Positions 10,962 to 21,431 of a stretch of DNA of 64,000 nt are shown piece after piece. The notes below the pieces were generated by a model. The model had not been told where the DNA came from. It did not search any database and saw only the letters and a list, made by a program, of their open reading frames with translations. The DNA lies in contig JAALGZ010000055.1 in the NCBI GenBank assembly GCA_015227615.1, positions 124,001 to 188,000 on the forward strand, in the 5' to 3' direction. Each line of letters starts with the position of its first letter. Positions within the stretch are counted from its first letter, which is position 1. A program made the position numbers and the translations under genes. This DNA comes from Labyrinthula sp. Ha. Lineage: Eukaryota > Sar > Bigyra > Labyrinthulida > Labyrinthulaceae.

Positions 10962-11400
10962 ATTAGGGATTGAAATTGAATTATTTAAAATTAAGCAATA
11001 GAATTTATGCCCATAGTTTTCATCTTGATTGATTCTGATAACTCCTCAAACATTTTGATTGAATATTGAAAATCAATTCATTATCAACTAATGACTGGGT
11101 CAAATGGTCATGAACCAAATATCCATTTTTTTTCAACATTTGAAAAACTGCAAAAATTGGGTCATACGACCCAACGATGTCCAACTACAGGATCATTCCT
11201 GACCATATGGCCTTTTTATACGGGTATTCATACGGTGCAAAGCTCAATATCTGTTTTGGCCATTTTTCCCACGCGCATATGGCCTAATCTAGTAATGATA
11301 ATCAGAATAAAACTAAAATCATTTCATTTGAATCAAAATACCAATTCTCTTTCTGAGAATCAGAATAAAAACAATTAACAAGTAATTAATTATATATTTT
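10962..11400 (-). repeat. Dispersed AT-rich repeat, long copy
   Basis: Read on the minus strand, this copy shares with the one at 35945-36273 an ordered set of words: ATTTGATAAAA at the start, then a C/T-TGATT stretch, AGAGAATTGGTATTTTGATTC, TTCTGATTATCATTA, a GGCC/GGGTC-rich middle, TTCATTATCAA, GAGGAGTT and an end resembling AATCCCTA. The order is kept over about 400 bp with substitutions and small indels. No protein is encoded. It is probably a non-autonomous mobile element. Confidence 0.6.
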
Positions 11401-11828
11401 ATCAAATATGATGCCTAAATGTGGTAACAATGAAGTCTTCCTTCTTAGTTCAGAAAATTTCCAAAGGGTTTTAAGGAGAATATTTGTTTTCACGTCAAAA
11501 CATGTAATTTTAAGTGCTAGGATGTTGTATCTAATTTGGGTACTGAAATCGTGCCCTTGGTTAAAAGCTGAGATACTTAGCTCTGAGGAACAGATAGACA
11601 GTCTATTATTGATTTCTTGTTAATAATTAAGAATCAATTAATAAGAAAGTTGAGATCAATAAAAGGGTTGAACATTTTTTATGAATATACAAGAAGTGGA
11701 GAATGTTACACTTGGAAGTCGTACTTCAAATTTAATGGCTCATTTATCAGGAACAAGTATCCACGGCATCTTAACTACTATTATCAACGACAGAAATCAC
11801 AATAAACAGCGGGCTTTGTCAAAACTTT

Positions 11829-11940
11829 TCACAGGGTCAAAATATACTTCAAGCTAGTTGTCTAGCTATTCTGAAGTAAAGTGTTTTTAAGACTTAAGCA
11901 CCTGAATAGCAATCTTTAAAGGCCACTGTTGACCCTGTGA
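11829..11940. repeat. 12-bp perfect inverted repeat around a hairpin
   Basis: TCACAGGGTCAA at 11829-11840 is matched by TTGACCCTGTGA at 11929-11940. Inside lies a second, smaller fold: CTTCAAGCTAG, TTGT, CTAGCTATTCTGAAG near 11848-11874. It could be a tiny MITE-like unit or a structured RNA. There is no coding content. Confidence 0.5.
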
Positions 11941-12427
11941 TCTCTTCCTATCGTTGCGCTGCATTCCTCAGCTGTTTCCCATCGTGTTACCTTGTAGCAT
12001 GATGAAAACAAGTTCTAAATATAAAACGACAGAATCTGAATGCATTTATTTGGGGAGAATCCCAGCATGGCCATGACAGATTGCCACGTATGAAAGCTGA
12101 GTCAATGTGTTTAGCAAAGCCATCAAGCGGTTACCTCAGTAAGTTCCACAGGTTGGGTACATTAGCTTCTATACACTTTTAATCTATTGTCAACCAGAAA
12201 TGTTATAAGGCAGATGTTACAGTCAGAAGTGAAACTGATCCTGTTTTAATTGAGGGATTTAACATTCAAAATTTTTATGTCAAAGATTGGCTTTTTTATA
12301 ATTCTTTTTACATGAAGATATAATAACTAATTTATTCAACATCTTCTCTGTAGAAAACCAGAACAATCTTCAGGTCTGTATGAAACATTAAGAATTTAAA
12401 TACCGCATACAGTTTTGTATCATAGTT

Positions 12428-12625
12428 TTAAAAAACGAAAACGAGATGGTACATATATGTGCGTCCCATGTCATAAGAATTTGTTGGTAAGCAGCAGTCC
12501 TGATAAAACGTGGGTTCTTGATGATCGTAGCCATTCCAGCTGAACAAGAGCAAAGGTGAATTATTTTGAACGTTTAAATACATATATGCTTTTGGATGAC
12601 ACGTTGATATTTTCTCTAAGCTCAT
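12428..12625 (-). other. Small open frame, 65 codons, unidentified
   Basis: An ATG-started frame reads as a mixed-composition peptide with several His, Tyr and Cys residues (for example SWNGYDHQEPTFYQDCC). There is no signal peptide and no recognised family. The codon mix is more balanced than in the flanks, so it could be a small gene or an exon; chance cannot be excluded. Confidence 0.25.
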
Positions 12626-15600
12626 CAAGAAATAGCCACTTTTAAATGCAGCTTAATAATCTAGAGTCAGATTGAACTGACATAATAAAACTTGTTTTAG
12701 TCCCAATCCATTCATTCTTACGAATATGCTAGCAAGGATAGTTCAAAGAATAAAACAGCGCGTTTGAAAGGAAAACAGGGGCTCTTACAAATCAATATAA
12801 GTGAGTCTGGTCTAGGTATAGCAGACTAAAAGATTCTTTGTCTGCTAACAATATCTACGTGAGCTAATAGAACTTATCTTAAGAATATTTGACGTAGCTT
12901 TAGCCAAAGCTATGAAAAACGATTCATTACTTTTGTACCTATTCCTCTGCCAATACTAGACAGTGGTCAATTAACATTATTCCTCTCAGCAGTGCATATG
13001 TATGACACCCTTCAAAGAAACAATTTTCTAGGTACTGTAGTCTTATCATTTTTTTTGAAAAGAGAGTATATAAGTCCTGCTATTTTTCCCTTTTCCTAAT
13101 AAAGCCTTTGATTTTGAGGCGCCTTTCATCCTATGGCAATAATATAGCCCTGTAATGAGTGAATGTAAGTTCGTGAAACAAGAGATAGAATAAATAATAT
13201 CCTCATAATATATGTTTGGTATCATTTGAGGACTCTAAGGCTCCAGCCCTCAGGGTACTCTAATATCTCATAATGCCTTTAAAGTTAATATAGCCATTTG
13301 AGGTTTAGTGCAATTTAAACACATCGTTTCATAGCCAAGTAGAGCAACGTATCTTCTGGGAAAAATGGAAGCTAAACTCTTAGTAAATTTTAGTAATCGG
13401 AATCGCAGAAATACCATTATACCTTGGCCACTAAATGATTCTTTGGTATTTTTGTATTACCTAATCATTTTGGTCTGCAGAATCAAATTCCGATGACTTA
13501 AAATCAAATAGATCAACGCCCTAAGACAAGAATATGTTATGAGACAAAATATAATGGCGAGATCAAGATTAACTAGTTTTTTCATCCATAGTTGGAGCTA
13601 AGTATCTAATTTATCTAAAGTTTTTTCGTTGGGGCATAGGTATTTTATTTTGATATTCTAAGCATTCCGTAAAGTCAAGAGTTAATAACATCAATTTATT
13701 CTTCATTAATATCATCTCGAGGTAAACCACGTCTTCAATTAAATCGAAGGTTCATTAGTGCAAATGTTATATACATTAAAATCAAATTGTTTATATATAA
13801 TAGTTTTAGATAAAACCAATATAGAACAAACTCTGTTAATAGACTAAAAAAACTACTGAGCTTAGTTTTATTTTATAGACTTTGCTACTATAGGTTTTTA
13901 TAGGTTTATTTATATGTTAAGGTAAGATACTCGGGTTACTTAATTGGACTCCGGATGCCAAGAATTGTCTATACTTAGGATTCTTAACAGAAGGATGTAT
14001 CTAACGTCTGATGTTCTGATAGGAGAAAATTTTCAACTCTTAACACGAGTAGATAAAAAAAGATGATGGCGAGGGTTTCACATCAGCTTAAGCTCAAAAT
14101 AATTAACAATATATGAAAAAAAATTCTGGATAAAGCTCACTTTAATTTAGGCTATGACTCAATGAAATGTGTATATATATATTAGACTCAAATAGCGTTT
14201 CAAAGAATGCCAAATTAATAAAAAAAACAAATGTGAATAAGCAACCAAAACGAACACAGTTAAAATATCTATGTTTTAAGGTACTATAAATCCTTCCATT
14301 GAAACATTGGTTAGGCAAGAAGACCAAAACTATGTAAATGTGAACCTTAGGTGAGTATTTATTTAATGTTGTGGTAAAGACAGCAATATTATTTACTGCA
14401 AATTGAATAACCAATTAAGTCTTATTTGACCACTACAAGCGAGACTGTTATTTTCTTGTATGTACCTTCCAAAATACTTCTTTTTGCAACAGTTAAGAAG
14501 CTTACTAGTATTGAAAACAAAGACCAACCACTTACTTAAAAACTAGAAAATAACCTCTTAGAAAAGATTTTTTAGTTTTGTGAATTTATTAACACCAATA
14601 AAACTGTGAAGAATCTTTGGTGAAAAGTAAATTAACTGAAAATCTTGTCATACTCTTCTTAGTCAAAAAAGAAGCTCCCCTAAGCATAGAACTCACAATT
14701 ACCGTACCTTCTCTAAACGAAATAATACCTAGAACAAAAACAAGGTACAAATACTATCCCTTCTTTAAAAATGGTACACAACTAGATATCACTAAGCTGT
14801 GGATACAGCAATTAAAATTAGTATATAACTAGAATACGGATCAGAGCAGGAAGAATATGTTCCTAATGGGTTGCAACTGCGAATTAAGAAATGGTTAGCT
14901 ACATCCTATTGGAGTATTTGATCGCTATGGGTAGTATATTCAATGTAACATTGGATACTCAACTAACTTAAGATTCACTTCACAGCGGTTTAAAGCAAAG
15001 TCAATGCATAATTAGTTTAATTAGAAAAACACAGCGACAAAAGCTCGTATGTTATCTTAATTTTAAAATGGCTAAATGTTGTGGTACTCTAGTACCAAAT
15101 TTTCCTTCAGAGCAACTTAAATTGCTTAAAATGAGCTGAATAAAACTCAACATTCAATAACCCTGATTACAGAATTATACTCAATAATGTCAGATTTTAT
15201 TCATTAATTTCATAGACATAAACTGCGTCGATTTCATTCTAGACTATATGTACTTGCCTGTGGCAACATCACATAAGAGTTCATTGAAATATTATATAGT
15301 TGTTATAGTCTCGTTTATTTGAAAGCCTTAATGCGATTAGACATGTGATAATAGAGCGTACGAAGAGAAGGAACTCTGGTAAACACCTCACAATAAGTAG
15401 TGATCTATTCATCAAATACTTTACACTAAATTTAAAGAAGCTCGGAGGTAGGATGTTCCTTATATTTCAGAAAGCTGAATGATGCTTAGAGCCAACAAAT
15501 TACCTTGTGAGCAGTCGCAAGAAAAACTCACCGGTTAGGATATCACAAACGCTCTAAGGAAAGCTACCATGCATAAATATGATATATTATAAATACTTCG

Positions 15601-18074
15601 ATATATGTCATCGCATGAGATGATTCGAGGTTAACACCAATGTCTTAATATTTTGTCAATATAGCCTAAGTTCATCAAGCCAAAGCTAATGATCAGCTAT
15701 GATAGTTGCACGGAACGAAACAAGAATGAGCATAAACAGCTAGTAACTAAGTAAGAACAAATTCAATTCAGCACTCTAAATTTCTAAGAGGGTTCGGTCT
15801 AATGAGTGTGTATTGCTTAGAGTACATGACTGCAGTTCCTAATTTGTGGTAACTGCTTCCGTTAATATAACCTTTAGATTATAGTATCGCCACTTGAAAA
15901 AAGATATGATTTAGTAGAACAAAGCGCTAGGAAGGCTATTTCTAGTAGTTTGGGTGAAAGAATGAGTTGCGAAACTACTAAAGACGTTTCCTGAAACAGG
16001 TTATATTTATTTTATGCTAATTGTGTTTATGCCTGTTCATTGTCAAGAACTTATTTGCCAGCATTTATCAAAAGTCCATTAGGACAACAGAGAAAACACT
16101 AAAACTCAAACTCGCAATACAAGTATTTCGGCTATCGCTAATGCAAGATGGGCATGTATGAAATACTAACCATCGCCCTTTCTGCTGCTCATTTCGTCAG
16201 AAAATATAATTAAATATCACTTAAACTAGGTTTAAACATCTAAATAATAGACCTAAGTGTGATTCTTTGACTACCATTGTGAAACGTGTCCTACTTGGTA
16301 TAGATAGTATCACCACCAACCCTGTTGTGCTCATTGGGAGTTCTATAAAAGGTGAAAATATTGAATAACAGTAGCCAACAGACTACACGGGCGGATGCAA
16401 TTGGAACCTTTGGATATTACCATTTGTAGATTATAGGGATTCGAGATTCCTAACAAGATAATAAAAATTTCTCAAAAAAGAATTTTTGTATGTATCTCTT
16501 GAGTAAGAAAACGAGACGATTCATCTCTAGATTTTATAGAATAATACCTCTCGTTAAAAATGTCCAATAGGTATCATTATCTCCTTGTTACAATTGTTGC
16601 GGATATCTTCCAGGTGGATCCAAAATTTCAATGGTAAGAATGAGTCGCTGTTCAATTTTTCTATCTTCTCAAAGAGCGCAACAAAAAATGAATACATTGA
16701 TTGCAATAACAAATCCACAAGATAAATATTATTTACCGGAAGGGTTATTTCATTTTCAGCTTTACTTTCGACAACACTATAGACTATTAGGGTTTCTTAT
16801 TAGAAATCAATAACAATAAGTACTGTTAGTCCGATAGAAATCCTTAACGACAAAAATACTCTCCCGTTACTCCGTTAATAAATTTGGCATAACGCTATAT
16901 TCCATTTTTGGGCATCTCGCCAAAGTGTATCTTTCTTCCTATTCCCTATTTGAAGCCAAAATTAGACAAGGTTAACAAAAAACTAGGAAACACCACTTTT
17001 GTGTACGAGAAAATACAAAACCAATAGAAGTTGAGTACTTATTGCACAAGGTAGAACAGCGCCATTGGCTTCATGAACTTTAAACTCGGTGCTCTGTTGC
17101 AAGCTGAGCCTATTTTGTCTTAATGTGTTCGACCTTTCTTGTTTCGTTTTCAGGGCAAGCCCTGAAATTGAAGTTAATAGATTAGATCAATAAATAAAGG
17201 TTGAAACATGAAGTTAAGAAATGTGTTTTTTATGCAATTAGAAAAATATGCCCTTAGGTTTTCAATACTATGAATATTTAAGGTATGTTCTAGTTGAAAG
17301 AAAAGCGGAAGTTAAGAGACAATATTTCTCAGCAGTTTAAAAAAGCATAAAACGCGCTTTAACAGGCAAAAAGGAGCGCACGAACGGAAGCTTTCTTTTT
17401 TTTCTTAACTTTAATTTGAACCTTTATTTCTCTAAATTTGGTTTGTTTCAATGATATCTCAAGACAGAGGTTGATCAAGAAGATATCAAGACGGGTTTCT
17501 CTGCTTTGAAATATTAAAGGAACATCAAAAATTAACAGAAATGTCACCGGCATTAAACTGTTATACTTTTTGTGTCTTTTTCACGATGCATTACCGTTTC
17601 TACTGATAATAAACAATAGATACTGCGAAGTTTAAACTATATACTTGAGTTCAAATTCTCCATTGGAAGCAATAGATAAAAATTTCTGATAGTACTTTAT
17701 TAGTGTATAATAAATCAAATTTATTTATGTCTTATACAAGGAATAAAGTTAATATGAGACCTTTGACAGTAATATTTTATTAAGACAAATATTGTATCAG
17801 TGTCTAAAGTTTACGCTTAATGACATCATTGATTTTAAATGAAATAAATTCTTCCAGTAATAATGTAAATCTATTTCCAATACCGACTCAAGAAAGCTTT
17901 CACCTTTAAATAATAACGCAAACATAATCGAACACACATATAATAAAATTAATTGAGGATTAATTATGACTTGGAAGCTTTAATACAATACCATACATGG
18001 ACGAACAAATCGAAACCTGAAGAAGATGCTTCGTTTATGAACCTTGGTATCCATACCAAACCAAAAACAAAATC

Positions 18075-18704
18075 ATGGACTTATGCTGTCTCCCCCCTTT
18101 TCTACATAAACTAAGAACTATATCTACATCGTTAGAAGAAGCGATAGGAGGTTGGTCAGTTGACGGAAAACGATATGAAATCAGAAATCAAGAATATTTT
18201 TCTACAAGAATTCTTCCTACATTATTCAAGGGAAGGCTAGAAAGTTTTATACGACAACTGCATGCCTATGGATTCAGGAAGTCTCGAAACCAGATTTCAT
18301 TAGATACAAGTGGAAGTATAGTAACATATTGGTGTTTTTTTCATCCATTTTTTCGAAGGGATAAACCAGAACTTATATACAGAATAAAAAGAGGGGGGAA
18401 ATTTGTTTCCAGAGTAGATTCTGCTTCTTCTCAACCGGAAGAAAGTAGAAGGGTTAACCTACAAAACGTATTTCAAGAGCTTATGAAATTCAAGGCGTCT
18501 CTCACTGAAGGTTTGGCTCAAGTCAATGGAATGTTACAGCTTGCGGAAAGTGGAGTAGTGCTTTCTGAAAACTCTTCATTTGAACAGTTGCATGAGTCAA
18601 ATATACTCCTTCCTCAGGTTTTCTCTAATGAAACTCCTATCCTAAACTTGATTTCGTTAAGAAACTTGGTCTTGAAAGAATATGAGAAAGGAAGCCTAAA
18701 TTAA
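18075..18704 (+). CDS. HSF-type DNA-binding protein
   Basis: This 209-residue protein carries a heat-shock-factor-type winged-helix DNA-binding domain at about 7-105. Diagnostic stretches are PPFLHKL at 7-13, the GGWSVDGKRYEI segment at 25-36 matching the family's 'WS.DG..F.V' strand, LPTLFKGRLESFIRQLHAYGFRKS at 47-70 covering the recognition helix, and a second aromatic strand (YWCFFHPFFRRD) at 85-96. After about 125 the protein has a helical stretch that may act like a short oligomerisation region, then a low-complexity tail. At 209 residues it is much shorter than animal or yeast HSFs and fits the short, expanded HSF family of heterokonts. It probably regulates transcription; targets are unknown. 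It converges on the next gene with 37 bp between stops. Confidence 0.85.
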   Translation: MDLCCLPPFLHKLRTISTSLEEAIGGWSVDGKRYEIRNQEYFSTRILPTLFKGRLESFIRQLHAYGFRKSRNQISLDTSGSIVTYWCFFHPFFRRDKPELIYRIKRGGKFVSRVDSASSQPEESRRVNLQNVFQELMKFKASLTEGLAQVNGMLQLAESGVVLSENSSFEQLHESNILLPQVFSNETPILNLISLRNLVLKEYEKGSLN

Positions 18705-18741
18705 GTATAGTCCAAAACCAAACTTATGAAGAGATAAATTA

Positions 18742-19578
18742 TTAACCAATAACCCAATCGTATGGTTTTAAGGGTGACACAAAGCTGATTGGAAATGGTA
18801 TAAAAGCTCTTGGGCCAATAGACAGTCTCACCCATATTCTAACTGCATCTTCGTACATCCTCATCTCATAAATCCCAAGTCTCAAACCGAACTCCTCATC
18901 CTCGTTCGGGACTTTTAGAATTTTAGTTATATTCTGCAGCATACTCTTAGTTTGCTGCACTATTTCTGGGGCTGTTGCACTTTCAATAATTTCTTCATCT
19001 TGTGCAAAGATCGCATGGAAGTAATTTTCCGTAGCTTGTGTTGCGCCAGACACCCAAGATTTGACTGAGAAATCAGGATCATTTTTTAGTAACAGGAAAT
19101 GTTGATAATGCAATCTTGGAAAATGTAGTATTTTTAGGTGCACGAAAAGGTTGACCGGAAAAAGTGATTCTTCAAATTCTTCAGCAGCTTTGGATTTTAA
19201 GTATCTTTCAAATTTGGCTGTTTCTTCTGCATTTCCTGGAACTGACCAGAGAATAGTTCTAGTTGTTGGAGACGTAAAAAATTCCCATATTTTCAGAGAT
19301 CCAATTTTTCGCCTTGGAAAACCATTTTGTCCCTCATCGGGTTTTGGGGGTTGGCTGCTTGAAGAAAACTGCCTTCGCCCTTGTCTATAGTCTTGGTTAA
19401 ACACGAAAGAAGAAAAGATTGGACTACAAAGAGTAGTTTTATCAGTGATATTGTAGTGAAAGCCGGTTTGTACATTCGTTTTAAATATTCGCAAACCTTT
19501 TCTGAAATGAAGTGAATTTCTCAAGTTTATCATTTTAAGTTTGGAAGGTGAATGTAGAGTAAGGTAATGCCAAATCAT
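18742..19578 (-). CDS. Probable mitochondrial protein, Tim44/mL45-like possible
   Basis: This 278-residue product has a basic, Ser/Arg-rich N-terminus with almost no acidic residues for about 70 positions (including QGRRQFSSSS), as expected of a mitochondrial presequence. The remainder is soluble. A stretch near 175-225 (VSGATQATENYFHAIFAQDEEIIESATAPEIVQ) has the pattern GA..A...F.AI...D...L...., reminiscent of Tim44-like domains, followed by a strand-rich C-terminus. That family assignment is tentative. Only 88 bp separate its ATG from that of COX11 on the other strand, so the two mitochondrial genes probably share a promoter. Confidence 0.7.
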   Translation of the reverse strand: MIWHYLTLHSPSKLKMINLRNSLHFRKGLRIFKTNVQTGFHYNITDKTTLCSPIFSSFVFNQDYRQGRRQFSSSSQPPKPDEGQNGFPRRKIGSLKIWEFFTSPTTRTILWSVPGNAEETAKFERYLKSKAAEEFEESLFPVNLFVHLKILHFPRLHYQHFLLLKNDPDFSVKSWVSGATQATENYFHAIFAQDEEIIESATAPEIVQQTKSMLQNITKILKVPNEDEEFGLRLGIYEMRMYEDAVRIWVRLSIGPRAFIPFPISFVSPLKPYDWVIG

Positions 19579-19666
19579 TTTCCTTTAGTGCAATAAGAAA
19601 GCACCAAAAAAGAAAAGAAACCAATTGGTCTTGGAGTTTCTTAAGTATTTAAGAGTTAATAGAATA
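19579..19666. promoter_or_regulatory. Shared promoter between two divergent mitochondrial genes
   Basis: Only 88 bp lie between the ATG of the minus-strand mitochondrial protein and the ATG of COX11. Any core promoter for either gene must be here or in the 5' coding ends. A purine-rich AAAAAAGAAAAGAAA run lies near 19607-19620. No TATA-like box is convincing. Confidence 0.5.
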
Positions 19667-20374
19667 ATGTATCGACGTACTTTCCGATGTTTGAACTTGT
19701 TGCCTAGAGGACTATTTTTTGTAAGACATTCCCATTCATTATTCAGGCAGAAGACTCTTCATTCCACTATCATTCGAAGAAATTTCTCCGCAAATGGAGC
19801 AAATGCCAATAAAGATACACTGCGAAACAGAAATAAAACTTTAGGTTTATACACACTGAGCATAGTAATCGGGTTTATTGGAGTTTCCTACGCAGCAGTC
19901 CCGTTGTACAAAATATTTTGTCAAGTGACTGGATTTGGTGGAACCACAAGAAAATTAACAGCGCAAGAATATGAAGATATGAAGAAGAAGAAGTTGACTC
20001 CAGTTACATCTGCGCCACCAATAACAGTTCATTTTGAGGCTACAAAGTCTGATAACTTACCCTGGACATTTAAACCACAGCAAACAGAGATTAAGGTTGT
20101 TCCTGGGGAAACCGCCTTAGCCTTCTACACCGCACGAAATGAAACAAAAGATCCAATAGTTGGAGTTGCAAGTTATAATATAACTCCTTTAAAGGCTGGT
20201 TTATACTTCAATAAAATCCAGTGTTTTTGCTTTGATCAGCAGAGATTAAGACCAAATGAAGAAGTTGATATGCCTGTGTTTTTTTATATAGACCCTGACT
20301 TTGCCGATGATCCAAAAATGAACGGAGTGAATGACATTGTTCTAAGTTACACTTTTTTCAAAGCGAGAGACTAA
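19667..20374 (+). CDS. COX11: Cytochrome c oxidase assembly protein COX11
   Basis: This is a 235-residue mitochondrial inner-membrane protein that delivers copper to the CuB site of COX1. An Arg-rich presequence (about 1-45) is followed by one membrane segment (about 60-80, ending YAAVPLYKIFCQVTGFGG with a conserved cysteine at 85) and the intermembrane-space copper domain. The family's CFCF copper-binding motif is at 186-189, followed by DQQRL..NE.VDMPVFFYIDP (190-210) and the conserved C-terminal LSYTFF. The frame opens upstream with TTG; I chose the first ATG (19667), which gives a complete presequence. It is divergent from another mitochondrial gene and convergent with the DUF218 gene, 37 bp apart. 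Length and motifs look complete. Confidence 0.95.
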   Translation: MYRRTFRCLNLLPRGLFFVRHSHSLFRQKTLHSTIIRRNFSANGANANKDTLRNRNKTLGLYTLSIVIGFIGVSYAAVPLYKIFCQVTGFGGTTRKLTAQEYEDMKKKKLTPVTSAPPITVHFEATKSDNLPWTFKPQQTEIKVVPGETALAFYTARNETKDPIVGVASYNITPLKAGLYFNKIQCFCFDQQRLRPNEEVDMPVFFYIDPDFADDPKMNGVNDIVLSYTFFKARD

Positions 20375-20411
20375 TCTATTTTCTACACAGTACGATCTAC
20401 ATTCTACAACA

Positions 20412-21431
20412 TCAGTTCCATGGCAGTGTAGCTTTGAATGGAGTCGTTCCGCAATAATTTAATAGTTGCCTAAGTTCTGGACAAGTTATTTCATAAGAAG
20501 CTTTTCGGTGAAAGGGATTTCTTTCTTTTCTTTTGTCTTTTAGCTTCTGTTCATGACAACCAAAAGGGTCCTTTTTAAAAGGTTCTATTGATGCGGTTCT
20601 TTCAAAATAAGTGAATCTAACTTTTGCCTCTTTATCAAGAATATCTACACCGTAAAATTTAAACCTACTGCTATGAAAGTTGAGTGCTTTACGATGAAGG
20701 TTTACAAACCTATTCTTTTTAAAGTCAAGGCTTACAACAGATATTTTTTCCGGATAATTTCCAGTAAACTCAGCAAAACGAGCAATCGAGAACATGAGGT
20801 TTTCAAACGAATCTGTAGCAAAATCTTCCGTGAGAATTCTTTGACTCAAGTCATCAAACTTTCTAAAGTGAGAACGCAAATTTTGTTTGCGGAGAAGAAT
20901 TTCAGCTGCAGCAACGTAACTCATTGCTTCAGAGATTACTCCAGCTTCCTTTCTTGTGACACCGCCTGAGAAAATAAGAATCGAGTCTTGTGTGTTTGAC
21001 AGTAGTGAAAGGCCTTTTTGAATTTGATCTGAAATTGTCTTTCCAAACTTGATGTTTTTTTGATAGTCAAGAAGATGCCAACTTGTATCGTCTTCCAAGG
21101 AAGAAAGTGAGGAAGAGAAATCTAAAACTGAGTGCCCTGCAACCATTATTAAGTGTTTGAACCTGGAGGAATGCTCTGGCCACTTAATTTGGGAATTCTG
21201 ACTTGAGTCAAGGAGAACTGAGTTGAGTATGTTCAACGCGAAAAACATATACAGTGAACAAAATATGAAGAGAAATAGAATTATTCTTCTGAATATAGAA
21301 AATCGCTTGTATTTCTCGCTTTCTGTTAGGAATCTGGAGAATGCACGTCTTTTATTTTTTGAATACATTTGGCAGGTATTTCCCCAGGTAAAGTGGGAGA
21401 ATTTCTCACTTTTTTCACAGTAATGCTCCAT
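20412..21431 (-). CDS. DUF218-domain membrane protein
   Basis: This 339-residue protein has a basic cytoplasmic N-terminus, a single signal-anchor (about 50-69) and a lumenal or extracytoplasmic DUF218/YdcF-like domain. Family signatures are LIMVAGHS at 94-101, LIFSGGVTRKEAGVISEAMSY at 152-172, a DFATDSFENLMFSIARF stretch at 203-219 and NYPEKISVVSLDFKKNRF at 225-242 with LHRKALNF after it. The pattern matches the eukaryotic DUF218 group known from fungi and plants rather than bacterial SanA. The biochemical function of that group is not established. The ATG at 21431 is preferred over the upstream GTG. It converges on COX11. Confidence 0.8.
   Translation of the reverse strand: MEHYCEKSEKFSHFTWGNTCQMYSKNKRRAFSRFLTESEKYKRFSIFRRIILFLFIFCSLYMFFALNILNSVLLDSSQNSQIKWPEHSSRFKHLIMVAGHSVLDFSSSLSSLEDDTSWHLLDYQKNIKFGKTISDQIQKGLSLLSNTQDSILIFSGGVTRKEAGVISEAMSYVAAAEILLRKQNLRSHFRKFDDLSQRILTEDFATDSFENLMFSIARFAEFTGNYPEKISVVSLDFKKNRFVNLHRKALNFHSSRFKFYGVDILDKEAKVRFTYFERTASIEPFKKDPFGCHEQKLKDKRKERNPFHRKASYEITCPELRQLLNYCGTTPFKATLPWN

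Larger units (their letters stand above)
9811..18074. other. Long intergenic region with repeats and weak frames
   Basis: About 8.3 kb without an assignable gene. It holds one copy of the dispersed repeat (10962-11400), a 12-bp inverted repeat (11829-11940) and several short open frames of uncertain meaning: 11408-11623 and 11617-11805 (two successive plus-strand frames), 12428-12625 (minus) and 14617-14832 (plus, no ATG). A minus-strand segment at about 10100-10210 after a CTTTCTAG acceptor is also protein-like. None resembles a known family, and they may be unrecognised exons or chance frames. Confidence 0.5.

Noticed and set aside
13375-13510. Possible inverted repeat (ATCGGAAT with ATTCCGAT)
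   Set aside because: Arms are short and imperfect; not distinguishable from chance in AT-rich DNA.
16631-16813. 60-codon frame starting ATGGTAAGA
   Set aside because: The start itself looks like a splice donor (ATG followed by GTAAGA), no acceptor or family supports a gene, and the composition is near background.
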